A stretch of 64,000 bases of DNA from Metellina segmentata (lineage: Eukaryota > Arthropoda > Arachnida > Araneae > Tetragnathidae): assembly GCA_947359465.1 (NCBI GenBank), contig OX375873.1, positions 95,069,478 to 95,133,477 of the forward strand, read 5' to 3'. Each line of letters opens with the position of its first letter. The first letter of the stretch is position 1. Under the pieces are notes generated by a model. It had not been told where the DNA came from. It saw nothing but the letters and a program-made list of their open reading frames with translations, and made no database searches. Below are positions 1 through 11,094 of the stretch, in pieces. A program made the translations under genes and the position numbers.

Positions 1-1110
1 ATTTAGGATGTGAGGAATCCTAATAAATGCTTCAATGAGAATGGGTCAAACCTTTTCAAAAACTTTTTTCACATACAAGTGTGAAAATTTATATACTATT
101 TATCATTTTGGCGCATCAATTGAATTTTAATATTTTAATAGTTCATTTCTCTAGAGGTACAAATGACACTAAATCTTAATCTCAAACATAAAATAAGTAA
201 ATATTTGTTTTGCTCAAATGAGATAAACGTTTGTTAGCAAAGACATGAAGATTTTGTAATCTGAGACCTAAAATATTTTATTATGCCTTTTAAAATAAGT
301 TTCTTAAGTCAGAGCAGTAACAGAGAGTGGGAAATGTAAAAATAATTTACTTGTTGTTAAGATAAAAATAACTATACTTACGAAGACTTGAAAAGTAATG
401 GGATATATTAGGAGAATAAATAGCTAAACAAATTTAACACACTTCATCATGACAGTGGGTATAAAATTAAGATGCAATTATGTAGTTTTTGCCAAATAAA
501 TTCTGTAAAACATAGAATGTTGCTGTTATTTGACAGTATAATGTTTATTTGACGTGTAACTTTTTTGTTTAAGAAACCTGAAATTATTCAATCAAACTAC
601 GAGGGAGTACATTTGTAAACTTCTTCTAAATGAATGAATTAAGCACCCATGAATGAAATTATTGTTTTGATAATTCATAACACATATCGTGCTATGGTAC
701 AGATAACAATGTTCATTTACAATGCTCATGAAAATAATACTTTTACCTAGCCTAGCTCATGTTGAGTTATTCTTAGGAGTTATAGATTTAATACATTCTA
801 ACTAAACAGTAAGTTTAATGACATTTTTACCAGTTCAGAAAATAAGAAACTGCTTTATAAAATAGTTCACATTATAAATATAAATTTTACTGTGCGTACA
901 TATATAATTGATAAAAATGTATTTAGTTACATAATGCTTCTTACCAAGCCCCGAGCATCTCCAAATTCTATTTGAACGCCAGAGATTATCAATAAGCTGA
1001 GTCTCTACATTTGCCATAAAAACAACGGCATTATGCTCTTTACATGAAAATAGTTTATATTAAAAAGAGTTGATGCACAAGTATGAAATACAGCTATTAT
1101 ATTGAGGCGA
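1..1110. other. AT-rich intergenic DNA
   Basis: No coding region, terminal repeat pair or RNA gene was recognised. Short open frames occur on the minus strand but look like chance in AT-rich DNA. Confidence 0.5.
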
Positions 1111-1113
1111 TGT

Positions 1114-1524
1114 TCAATTATCGGTAGTAAAAAAATTAATTAAATAGAGAATAATGCAATACGTTAGTGCAAAAATTCTATTATTTAGTAGACAAAGGGA
1201 TCCTTTACGTCTGAATAATTTGAACTGTAACAGAAGATAATCTAAGGCATAATCGTTCCTGCAAAGGTAGCCATAACTTTCAAGAAACTCGTTTGCGCCC
1301 CAAAAGTTGATCGAAATGATAAGGAAAATTATTCCACTAAAAGCAAATTGTATTAAGTGCATGTTACTTTCCAGAAACACACTCCTAAATGCCACTAGTG
1401 AACTACCGATTGCTATCTTTGAGGATTTCGTTACAAACCAGTAGTAGTTGTGGTAGTTGTTACTTTCATTGAATGAGAAATGGCCTCCGGTTAAAGGTGT
1501 TTTATGATTCATAATGTCTTCCAT
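1114..1524 (-). CDS. Candidate exon or small gene, possible membrane protein, unknown family
   Basis: A 136-codon open frame starts at an ATG in the context AGTAATGG. I do not recognise the family. Two hydrophobic stretches are visible: residues ~56-73 (LIQFAFSGIIFLIISINFW) and ~117-132 (IFALTYCIILYLINFF), separated by a polar segment with two Cys (near residues 87 and 110). The N-terminus is Asn/His/Tyr-rich and has no clear signal peptide. DNA just upstream (about 1545-1650) is GC-richer than its surroundings, as a 5' UTR or promoter might be. Against it: in DNA this AT-rich, about one frame this long could arise by chance in a window this size, and no splice structure could be confirmed. 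Confidence 0.28.
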   Translation of the reverse strand: MEDIMNHKTPLTGGHFSFNESNNYHNYYWFVTKSSKIAIGSSLVAFRSVFLESNMHLIQFAFSGIIFLIISINFWGANEFLESYGYLCRNDYALDYLLLQFKLFRRKGSLCLLNNRIFALTYCIILYLINFFTTDN

Positions 1525-1781
1525 TACTGAAGATTATCACGTAGGGAAAAGTAATATTGGAGATGTGTGGCAGAGTCCAGTTTGGGAGGATGGTCGAAGA
1601 ACCTGCGGGGGCGTCGCTGTAGTATAGGGCACAAAAGCAGCCACATGAACTTCAGATTTCCTGATTCTGACGCTTATCAGTGTTACGCCTCTTTGGTATT
1701 AAACTGTATTAGTTGAAAAGTGGTGTAAGATTGAAGAGGTTTGTTCGTTTAAAAATGTATTTATAAGTTTACGACGATTGA

Positions 1782-2009
1782 CCCACCAAGAGTTTTGACA
1801 AGATATATCGTTCAAGATCTGCTAAATTTTGCTTAGGACGAGATATCTCGTCGAGAAAAATTGTCTTATTAGTTCAAAGGAAGTGAAAATCCAAATAGAA
1901 AAAACAAATTGTTCCTTGCCAGACCTATTGTTAGTTTGGAATAGGTGTTTGAACTAGCGGCTGTTTACTACATACCAGTTTTTGGTATGAAGATAAACCA
2001 CAAGGAGGG
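1782..2009 (+). mobile_element. piggyBac-like MITE, TTGA/TTAA flanked
   Basis: A 228-bp element lies between TTGA (1778-1781) and TTAA (2010-2013), a decayed form of the TTAA target duplication of piggyBac elements. The ends read CCCACCAAGAG on the left and, reverse-complemented, CCCTCCTTGTGG on the right. The left part holds two GATATATCG/GATATCTCG-type repeats 40 bp apart. The body, from ATTGTCTTATTAG onward, is shared with 32998-33209 and 53479-53666. It has no coding capacity. The piggyBac assignment rests on target site and CCC ends only. Confidence 0.6.
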
Positions 2010-2079
2010 TTAAGGTAAACATTGTAAAATAAATCCCAATTCAAGGTTTTTTTTTTAAGTTTTTCACTTTTTGCTGTTA

Positions 2080-2680
2080 GTTTATGTGGATGTTATTTCA
2101 TCTTTTCTATATAATTTTCAAGATAAGTTCACCAAAATGTCATTTAATATTTTATTCAGAATTTAAGTATGAATAAAGCAATGGAAGGTCAAAAATTCCA
2201 TTTTCAACATTAGTTAATTTGACTCTTGAATCGAATACTGGTATTAGCATGGATGTTTGCAGTGGTTAGGAATCTACTTTAAACCTGTCTAATTAACCCT
2301 CGTATAGCTAAAATTGATTGTTGAGTGACAGTTTAAACCAAACCTGTAATGGATAATACGTTTCTCGTGTTTTTAGTAAGAAAATCTGATCCAAATTGCA
2401 ATTCAGATTTTTGTTCTCACTTCTGTCAGTAAAATTTGGAATTGTTAAAAGGAATTTTAAAATATCGAAATAGTTTACATTTTTAGTAAGCATTTGATAA
2501 ATCTATCTCACCTGCCTCTTTCTTCATTTATTCTTTTTTCGTTTAAATATTTAAAACAATTCTCACTTGAATATCGACTGATACTCATCAGCTTTGTTTC
2601 CTGTTCCCAATATGGTTTTCATGCCCATATACGATTTTAATTTTTTTGTTGATTTTTCAGCTTTAACCATCTTTGTAATT
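2080..2680. other. AT-rich intergenic DNA
   Basis: No supported feature. One site at about 2296 reads TTAACCCTCG, like the end of the piggyBac-type family, but no partner end was found. Confidence 0.4.
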
Positions 2681-2687
2681 CTGACTG

Positions 2688-2832
2688 GAAATCTCGTCCA
2701 TCAAGCTCTGATAAATTTTTCTAGTCACGAGATAACTCATCATCAAGATATTGACGATGCTTTCATGATGGCGATATCAGGATCTGGTCATGGTCAGTTT
2801 TACTAATGACGAGATACCTCACCAAGAGATAT
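2688..2832 (+). repeat. 43-bp palindromic repeat, diverged copies
   Basis: Copies of the GATATCTCGTCC-type unit start at 2688, 2731 and about 2813. The first two are exactly 43 bp apart, the same spacing as in the arrays at 10845 and 11879. The linker CATCAAG.TCTGAT also recurs. The array is diverged and lacks recognisable CCCTCC ends. Confidence 0.6.
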
Positions 2833-2834
2833 AA

Positions 2835-4425
2835 ATGAAGTTATAGCAATGCAATCAAGCTTCGAAAGCTTCTTACAGAATCATTATGACCTCTTAGAAC
2901 CCCCATATAGTCTTCGTTCACTAAAAACGTATAAAAACCTCTTCAGACAGCACAAGCTTAAAACTCAATAAGAATCTAAATTTCATGACAGAATTTATCT
3001 CGAACGACCAAGAGACGCATGACATTCTGAAAAACTCAAATTTCAATCTAATTATGAACCACTTTTCAACAATTCAAATTTTCAAACATTCGTGTTTTTT
3101 AATTATAAATGTAGTTCTTTTATTCGGTACTATTTTTTGTCTGGTTCAGACGAACTGGATTTCAAGTCCATTGGTTTTGAATGAGAGTGTTTGTTAAATT
3201 AAGAGGCAGGGTTAAACGTATTACAAAGGCTTCCCACGATTGCCACTTTTGGTCCAGATTCTGCCTGAGAGTATATCAGCCATTGCCGGAAGTGATAGCA
3301 GTGATTTCGAGTTAACTAAATAAATAATCGCTAAAATTTATGGCATGTTCGCCATACAGGATTATGGATATGGTACCTGCGTTTTGTGACAAGTATACTA
3401 ACATTGAAGAAATGGACTCTCCCAAGGTCATCTGTCTTCCCAATAGAACTACACTATACAAATATTTTACTATTTGCACGTTGAAATACTTTTTTTTTTC
3501 CGATGGCGAGCAATATGATATTAATCAACGTTGAAATACTTATGGGAATCTTTTGTTCAAACGTTTTGTTTCACTTCTCCACTTTGTTTCATTAAACTAC
3601 TGAATTTACTGAAATCCAAACCCTTAAGTTGTTTTTATATTGATCAGTTCTAATATTATTCCTGTTTAGGGCTCCCTGTGTCATGTTTTGTCCAAGGCCT
3701 ATAATAGTCGGTTGGTTTAGCTTTATGGCATGTTCGGTCATATTCGGTCAAGGTGTGAAGAACAAGTAAATGGTCACCCACATAAAAAAGGCCACGCTGA
3801 CCCAGAAGGGAGAAACGCACCAAGGGACGTAACCATGGCCTATAATGCTCGTACGATAATCCTGTATACTTTTTAATGCTTTTGAAACAATTTTCACGTT
3901 TTACAATGTTAAAGAATATTCCAAGGGTTATGTTTTCTTATACACGGTTTTTTCCAAAAAATACCAAGAAAAATTTAAAGGAAACGTACATTGATATAAA
4001 CTTAATTTAACGGAAAATAAGTTTAACGAGCCGTTGTCAAATGGATATTGCCTAAAAGCATGCGAGTCAACTGTGACGCGAATAATTCACCTCACATAAA
4101 TATGATTACAAACTTCGGTATCTGAAGAGGGATTGCATAAAAGACTTATGCCACTTCATACTTGAACTTGACGGGAGGCTTTCTTGAATAGGCCGGAAAT
4201 ATGCCTAGTAGTAGTAAGGCACATTACTCATCTTTTCCATTCATAGAGGGGGAACTTCTGAACTTACTTTTTTCTTCCTATTTTCCTTCTTTGAACGCTG
4301 TGTTGAATTTGATCATATTTTGTTCCTCTCTTTTCAGAGGTAACCCAAATCTGGAGAGCTGAATGCTGGTGTCAGGTGATTTGTCAAGAACACAAGCGCG
4401 TTATTTATCTTCTGGGCCCAAGATA
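2835..4425. other. Intergenic DNA, nothing recognised
   Basis: No gene or paired terminal repeat was found. A short phrase around TGGCATGTTCG recurs at about 3341 and 3726, too short to define a family. Confidence 0.4.
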
Positions 4426-4429
4426 TGTT

Positions 4430-4640
4430 GAAAGTGATGACGTGTGTTGGGATGCGTTGTTAGCATTTGCTTCTCCGAGGTGCTGCAGACGGTTTGAACC
4501 CTGGCCAACACCACGGGATGGCAAGCGGAATATTTATCATGGTCGAAAATGATATTCAAAGTACACCATTGTGGTGCCATCCTTTCCCGCGAGCCATCAC
4601 TTGGAGCGGTGATGGAAAATGAAAAATGAGCTCGTGCTTG
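4430..4640 (+). mobile_element. tRNA-derived SINE, degenerate
   Basis: The segment has a tRNA-like head: an A-box-like TGCGTTGTTAGCATTTG near 4450-4470 and a B-box-like CGGTTTGAACCCTGG near 4490-4503, about 35 bp apart as in tRNA genes. The body continues to about 4640 without similarity to the other SINEs here. Cloverleaf pairing looks poor, so it is a retroposon relic, not a tRNA gene. Confidence 0.45.
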
Positions 4641-4737
4641 TTGAAGTAGCAGGTACAGGATGGTAGGTGCATCGACTGATTTGTAAAGAATTGCCCTCTG
4701 TTTTGTTATTTTTCAGTGTTAAAACTTTTCAATAAAT

Positions 4738-5560
4738 GCGAAGAAATTACTCATGAAGACAGCCTTGAAAAATTACGTGAGTTGATGAATTGGGAACATA
4801 ATAGAATTTGAGTAATGGATGACACTTTTAAAACTTAAGTTAATTTATTAGCTATTCCTATCACTTATCCCGATCTCATAATATGGCTCTTATAATTGCA
4901 TCAAAATATTGTACTATACAGTATTGTTTACGGGGATTCAAAACATTATACTTCGCAGTCAATGAGAGCTTCTCCAATTTCGATAAAAATCAATTTGATC
5001 AAAATAAATATTTCCTGACAAATTTTATTAAAAATTCTTCATAAACTTTTAAAAGTCAATAATATGAAGAAATGAGTCATGAAGACAACATCTGGAAAAC
5101 TATGTGAAATGATGAATTTGTAACGATATAGAATTTGAATACTAACACTTCAAACAAATAATTTTAAACTGTAGAAAATTAATATGTGTTGACAAAATTG
5201 ATTAATAATTCTTCTCACATGATTCAAATCATTACTACCTCAGAAGTAAATTAGTATATTTATTTTTAAAAACACAATTTGTTTAAAAGGGTGGACATAA
5301 CGTAATTAAAATCTTCTTGAATGCATGGTACATTTGAATGAATATAAAGAAATGAGTCTTGGAGAGAAAGAGACAGCCTTGAAATATAAGGGGACGTTAA
5401 AAATTAAGAGCGGAATACAATTGTAATAATAACACTTTAAACAAATTTAAGTTGAAGAAAATTAATATTTGCTGAAAAAATTGATTGATAATCCTTAACA
5501 CATCATTGAAAGTCATTGCTCTTGAAGAAATACGTATATATATTATTTAAAGCAAGACAT
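4738..5560 (+). repeat. Diverged tandem repeat, ~280-325 bp unit, three copies
   Basis: Three related units begin at about 4740, 5065 and 5345. Each starts with a variant of GAAGAAATGAGTCATGAAGA and continues through AATAGAATTTGA and AACACTT phrases to GACAAAATTGATTAATAATT. Spacings differ (about 325 and 281 bp) because of indels. No coding frame runs through the units. Function unknown. Confidence 0.65.
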
Positions 5561-5569
5561 TTTTTTAAA

Positions 5570-6790
5570 TGATTAATTTATTGACAATTAAATTCAAATA
5601 CTATTGTTGTGGTCTTTTATATTTCACAAGAAAATTAAAGTGAAACGAACTACTTAGTTTTAGTTTGTTTATAAATATAAGTTGTCTATTAATTTGTCCT
5701 CTTTCCACCCTTGTCTGCATGTATATATTTATCTTCGTCTAGTTGATGTAATGTGTGTGTTTATATGTGTTTTTAATAAAAATAACTATAAAACTTGAAG
5801 TGTTTTGGATGAATTATGAAGGTAAAGAGTAAGGCATACTGAGTTCAAACAGTTAGCACCGGGTTAATATCATATCAAACTAAGGAAAAGGATTCTAATC
5901 AGTATTAATTTCATCCCTGTTATTTCATCTATGGAAGGTATGGTACTGTAATGGATAACCCACGTTATTATATTTTAGGAATTTAACCCTCCTCTCTTTC
6001 TCACTTCCAATTAAAAGACTATCTTTCAACATTTTCAACACTCCTATATGCAATTAAAATTTAATTTTTAAATATGGATGCTTATAAAATACATTATAAT
6101 ACCATAATCATACAATACGTTGTGTATATTACCATAGTACAACATATAACGTAATGCAGTTACTTCCCAAGCACTTATCAATCTCATAATCACGTTATAA
6201 CCATTGTATTAAAATATTTCGTTTACATTATTATTAAAAATGATTCATCGGGTTTAAAAACATTGTTTTTCGCAAATTATTACACGTAAAACAATAAATG
6301 CTAACTGAAAAGAACTAGATATTGTCCAAGTTTTAATCATTACACATCAAAATTTCACTGAGTTCAAAATTTCATTACTCATCAATTTCATCTCGTTACA
6401 CGTATTGAAACACTTTTTCAGTACACACCAACACGAGTTTACGTTGCATTCCAGTTCGTTGAAAAATATCGTCTGTCCCTAATATTCAGAAATCGTTTAC
6501 ATTGTGCAAAAAAACAAAAATAAGACTCGAAATAAATGGAGTATCAGAGCTAAAATTCCATTAAAAAGGATTTTTGGAAAAATAATTCCTTTTTTAGCAG
6601 TACTGGTAAAGCAATCAAATCGTAATACTCAATATGTATTCCAATTTTTCCAAAACTACCAAATTATGGTTGATTTAAGTATACTTACTCGGGTGTTTTA
6701 GCATGAAACGCATCTAAATATAACAATAAAGAAATGTTTAATTAGTAAACTAATAGATAATGTATAAAATAAAACACATTGCAATCAAAT
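5570..6790. other. AT-rich intergenic DNA
   Basis: Nothing supported. Short open frames are present but show no motif. Confidence 0.4.
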
Positions 6791-6794
6791 ATCT

Positions 6795-7110
6795 GGAATA
6801 AAATTCATGTGATGCCTGCACAAACACAGAAACACAAAATCGAACATAGAACAGAAAGACGGACAGACAGACTTCCGCAACCAATTTCACTCACAAATTG
6901 AAAACAAGTACTCACTGTATCCAAATTTCCATGAAAATATATTAAGCCGTGTGGACGTGTATAGGACACATACATACAGACAGACATACACCAAACGCGC
7001 TAGAGGCGGATTTGGTATCAGAAGGGTCCAAAACGGATAGAAAACTTGAAATGGGTCGAAAATATTGAATGTACAAACAAACACTCCATTTTTTTTATAA
7101 AGATAAGAAA
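6795..7110. other. Possible transposon fragment with CAGACAGACA motifs
   Basis: Two ACAGACAGAC-type phrases (about 6862 and 6976) sit in text that resembles retroelement or Helitron termini of arthropods. No terminal repeats, hairpin or reading frame could be assigned. Confidence 0.2.
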
Positions 7111-7149
7111 AAAGCTTTTGGATGATGGGAAGTCCCACAACCTTATCTG

Positions 7150-9460
7150 AATGTATTTAGCAACTGAAGTAAATTTAGTTTTTGTTTACGTGCGATTATT
7201 TCATATCTTAATTCGAGTTATAAAGTGAAACGGGATTGAAGGGATCTTTAAAGGACGCTATGGTAAAAAAAAAATGCTTTTTTTTAAATAAGGAAGTTTT
7301 ATGAGTAGAGACTCATCACGTTATATAAATGTATTTTGGCATAATGGAGATGAAGCTTTTGTCATTGGGCGGTTATTTTTATCTCCTAATAATAGTAATT
7401 AGGGTAAACAATATATTTAACACTTTAAATGCGCTATACAAATAAAAAAGTATTTTGAAAATAAAACTATGGTGATTAAGTTATATGAATGCACTTTGCT
7501 CATAACGAAAAGTTGTTTTTAATTATTTAGTTTCTTAACCTTTTATACCTTCCCACCCTTCTTAAGCACTCTTAGACACCGAATATAAAATGAGACATCT
7601 TGCAGCCTCAGTATACACAGAATATTTGTCTAAACAGCCTAAACATTTCAAAAAGATGGAACGGCTTCTGAAAGGGTTAGAAGAACCTTTTTTATTAAGA
7701 GTTATTTTTAAAAATCAATAGATTTTAGAATTGTTAAATTAGAGAAAAAAAGAAAAGAAATTAACGGTGCATTTAATATGTGAAAGAGGTATAGCCAAAT
7801 TTGACAAGTGACTACTTTGGCACCATTCAATGTCGCTTTCAATTATTTCTACTTGTTATAAAACCATCCATGATAAACTTCTTGGGACAAGTTGATGGAT
7901 TTCAGGTCATTGCTAATAATTTTTCATTTAACTTCTTTTCACTCGGAAGGAATGCGTCCATCAATTACTTAATCGCGTGGAGTAATTTTCTGAACCACAG
8001 AACGAACTTTTAACAAAGTATAATCCCAACTGTATACTAATAGCAAAGCATTAGTGATTCAACCTCTTATTTACATGTTTGATAAATATTTCTCATTAGT
8101 ATTACAATGCAAGCGTTCTGTATACAAAAACACAATATCAGTCATGCCCTCAGTAACGTCAGGCATTGTTGCGTGCTGGAATTACGGACAACATTGGAAT
8201 TTAAAACATTCTGTTTACTTGTGCTTTATTTTAATTTCACGCTTAATGATATAGTACTGTAAGCCGAAAGACTTTTATGGGAGTTAATCTCCTTAAAAAC
8301 GATAATATTAAATGCATCCTTCTATGAATCATTTTGGAGAAGGAATTGTAATAATAAATGGAATTAGAACATTGTGTGTGAAACGCGGATTTTTGATTTT
8401 ACTGATTTGTCATTTATCTGTTAAAGTGCATGGTTTTTATTTGTTAACCCTTGTTAACTTACAATTGAACGTAGAAATTTTTTGCGGGATAAAACTAATC
8501 TTAGACTTTTTTCTAATTAAAATGTTTTTTTTTTAAGGAATTAAAAGAGCGTGTAAATGGTAAGCTATGCATCTTTCATAGCCAATATATGGTTTTTATT
8601 TTCAAGAATTGAAGTAAAAAAAAGTCCTGATAACCGTTCGAAACAGAGTTCGACAACGCTACTGATTACTCAGATATTTATATATTTATAACTTTTCAAA
8701 TAATTACTGAAATTAGAAGTTAAGAGTAAATAACATAAAAAGTAAATTATATAAGACTCTGGATAAGAAAATGTAGTTATAGCTTTATTGAAATAAAGCT
8801 TTTCGTTATTTGTTTTTTCAAAGGAGCCGAAGAATATAGAAAACATTAATGGCATTGTTCATAACTGAAATGGACTTTTTACATAGCTCAATTCTTGAGA
8901 AATTCAACCTTGATATCAGGGCAGAGTGTGTATTGAAGATTCATTATATTAGAACATCAGTTGAGCACCATCACTTAATTCATCACATAAATCAGCATCT
9001 GTCTTTTAAGAGAAACGTATTTGATTTAGTTAACTAGAAGTCTGTCCATTACAAAAAAATAACTACTGCTACTATATCGTCGGCTTATACAAGTGAAACA
9101 CATCAAGTGAAAAATATAGTTATTGGAAAACGAAGGGGTATTCTACTGACTTTGCTATGCTCCCTATGTGTGTTTCACAAGAAGATATTTAACCTTTACA
9201 GAAAGAAAAAAACGATTAAATGACCTTCACCAATGAAAAGATTACATTCTGCTCCAGATAAGCTAAAAATCTCAGATGTTACAATTTTTGACTTTGTATT
9301 TTACTATCTGAGGATATGTCTACTACATATCGTCAAATAGTGACCTCCATAATAAGCAAATTTTAAATTAGCCACTGTAAAACTGGCTTTCATAAAACAT
9401 TCCTACAAAATTGGTTGGTTGGTTTAGCATTGGGATTGATGATGCTTGATCCAAAATCTA
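7150..9460. other. Intergenic DNA
   Basis: No gene seen. The only dispersed motif found is at 9073-9102, the reverse of GTGTTTCACTTGTAAGCCGA, which also occurs at 20911, 21121 and 28779. Confidence 0.4.
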
Positions 9461-9756
9461 TTTAGCTTAAGGCGTTTTCTCACAGTTCAAGTTTAATTGA
9501 CCAACTATAGTTGATCCACAAAAATTGAATGAAAACTATAGTGATAACCTTTGTTTCAATAGAGTTGATGAACTTTTAAGTGGATCAAGAAAAGTTTGAC
9601 CCATTCAAACTTTTTCATTCAAGTGATGAGTCATCCTCCATTTGCTTTCGCGTTGAAACTTGTCTTGAAACGTGTGAACTTCAGTTGACTGTCAAGTTCG
9701 CTTTTAACTGGTCACTGACTTGTGTTTTGTTTTTAGGCTTAAAAAAGTTTTAAAAA

Positions 9757-9849
9757 ATGAGCCTCAAGTGGTCTGAAAGCGTGATGCTAATATTTTTAGA
9801 ACTGTATCATAACCACACCGCTCGGATAAATATAAAAATAAAGATGTAA
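9757..9849 (+). pseudogene. N-terminal piece of MADF/SANT-like Harbinger accessory protein
   Basis: An ATG opens 30 codons beginning MSLKWSESVMLIFLELYHNH before a stop. The W..S..M.IFLELY pattern resembles the first helix of MADF or Myb/SANT domains, the DNA-binding protein that accompanies the Harbinger nuclease. The downstream helices are missing, probably disrupted by the insertion that follows. The call comes from pattern plus location inside a TTA-flanked element. Confidence 0.45.
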
Positions 9850-9892
9850 GAGTTGCAAATTGATAAACTTGATAAAGTTGTGTAAAGCAATA

Positions 9893-10244
9893 TGTTAGGA
9901 AAACCTTCCTTTTCTCAATTTTACTAAGCCAACATATTTGATTCGTACTTTATGCAAATCTTATCACAGTTATGCAAATCTTGTCACGTGATCTTTCATA
10001 CTATTATAAAAGCGGTTGCAATCTGATGCACCAGTATTCCCGCTCGCACTTGTATGATCACGTACCCGCTTACTTGATCTCTTCGATCAAGTTATTAGAT
10101 TTACCTTTTAATGTAACTATGTGTCGAATGTAATCTTTTAATCTTAACTTAAATTCATTTCTTATCTTTTGAATAAATTATAGTTTGGATTTTTAAAGAC
10201 TTCGTCATGTGTACTTTTAGTAACTTAAGTTCATATCAGCCTAA
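9893..10244. mobile_element. Possible solo LTR inside the Harbinger element
   Basis: The segment begins TGTTAGG and ends near CCTAATA, an approximate inverted pair like LTR termini. It contains two ATGCAAAT octamers 20 bp apart (about 9952 and 9972), a TATAAAAG box near 10005, and an AATAAATT polyadenylation-like signal near 10170. The organisation resembles the LTR candidate at 38335-38643. No convincing 5-bp target duplication was seen, so this is tentative. Confidence 0.35.
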
Positions 10245-10321
10245 TAGGTGATAGTTTATTTTAATTCACTGCGTGGTTACTCTAATTGATCTTAAAATTC
10301 AATCATAATAAAAAATAGACT

Positions 10322-10566
10322 GATGATGAATTCGACATATTTGCTAAATCTGTTGCTGTCCTGCAAAACAGATGCCTCTTTACGATATAATCATCTGCCA
10401 GGAACAAATTCAAACTGTATTAAGACAAAAGCGATTGCAACTCTCAAAAACATCACCTGATTGTTCACCTTCTCTTCATACAACTCAATGGTCGTCGTCA
10501 GTTTCAAATGAATCATGTAACAGCGAACAATGCGGAGAGGATTCGCAGGAGCCATCTGATATATAA
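10322..10566 (+). pseudogene. C-terminal (BESS-like) piece of Harbinger accessory protein, frameshifted
   Basis: A DDEFDIFAKSVA phrase, typical of the acidic start of a BESS-like motif in MADF proteins, begins at 10322. After a one-base shift near 10368 the frame continues from 10372 as MPLYDIIICQEQIQTVLRQK, then a Ser-rich tail to a stop at 10564-10566. Conserved DEFD..KSVA followed by an I...L helix fits the C-terminus of these proteins. It is separated from the N-terminal piece by about 470 bp and is not expressible as it stands. Confidence 0.5.
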
Positions 10567-10844
10567 TACTAGCTAAAACGACGTTTCTTACCATTTCTTC
10601 TGATTTTAAATAAAATTGTATTTAGTTCTTTTAATAAAGCTGTTACCATCTGTACAACTTCACGAACAGTTGCTTTCGATGCCACTTTAAAAATGAAACT
10701 GTTGATCAGTTTCTAATGAAATGTGGAATCAAAAACTGATTCAAATCGAATTTAACTTCTATTTATCAACTATAATTGATCAATTAAACTCGATTCATGA
10801 GAACGCGCCTTTAGCCAAACACAAGATAATAAAATTCAACTAAC

Positions 10845-11090
10845 CCTCCAAGTGATTTCGACGAGATATCTCGTCCATCAACATAGTTCCAATTTTGCTG
10901 ATTGCGTGATATCTCGTCCATCAACATCTGACCAATTTCGCTAATGACGAGATATATCGTCACCAGAGTAGCAACATTTTTTTATGATAGCAAGACCAAG
11001 ATCACTTCAATTTTCATCTAATGACGACATTAGTGTTCATCAAGATCTGATCAATTTTACTAATGACGAGACACCTCACCAAAACAACCA
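10845..11090 (+). repeat. 43-bp palindromic tandem repeat with piggyBac-like end
   Basis: The array opens with CCCTCCAAGTG preceded by CTAA (a TTAA variant). GATATCTCGTCC units then start at 10865, 10908 and 10951, exactly 43 bp apart. The core GACGAGATATCTCGTC is a perfect 16-bp palindrome. After a diverged middle, another unit ends near 11085 with GACGAGACACCTCACC. It is noncoding and probably the subterminal region of a piggyBac-like element. Confidence 0.7.
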
Positions 11091-11094
11091 CTAG

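Larger units (their letters stand above)
9470..10810 (+). mobile_element. PIF/Harbinger-type DNA transposon, nuclease lost
   Basis: Terminal inverted repeats of about 45 bp bound this 1341-bp element: the left reads AGGCGTTTTCTCA, the right, reverse-complemented, AGGCGCGTTCTCA, and both continue through GTTTAATTGA and ATAGTTGA. TTA trinucleotides flank it (9467-9469 and 10811-10813), the target duplication typical of PIF/Harbinger. Inside are pieces of a MADF/SANT-like accessory protein (9757-9849 and 10322-10566). No DDE nuclease frame is visible. A possible solo LTR (9893-10244) interrupts it. Confidence 0.75.

Noticed and set aside
2594..2806. 70-codon plus-strand frame
   Set aside because: Overlaps the 43-bp palindromic repeat and has no coding signal.
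6805..7138. Minus-strand Cys/Val-rich frames resembling secreted peptides
   Set aside because: The pattern comes from ACAGACAGACATAC-type simple sequence, not from a protein.
10845..11090. CRISPR-like array because of regularly spaced palindromes
   Set aside because: The spacers are also repeated, the unit is 43 bp throughout, and the genome is eukaryotic.
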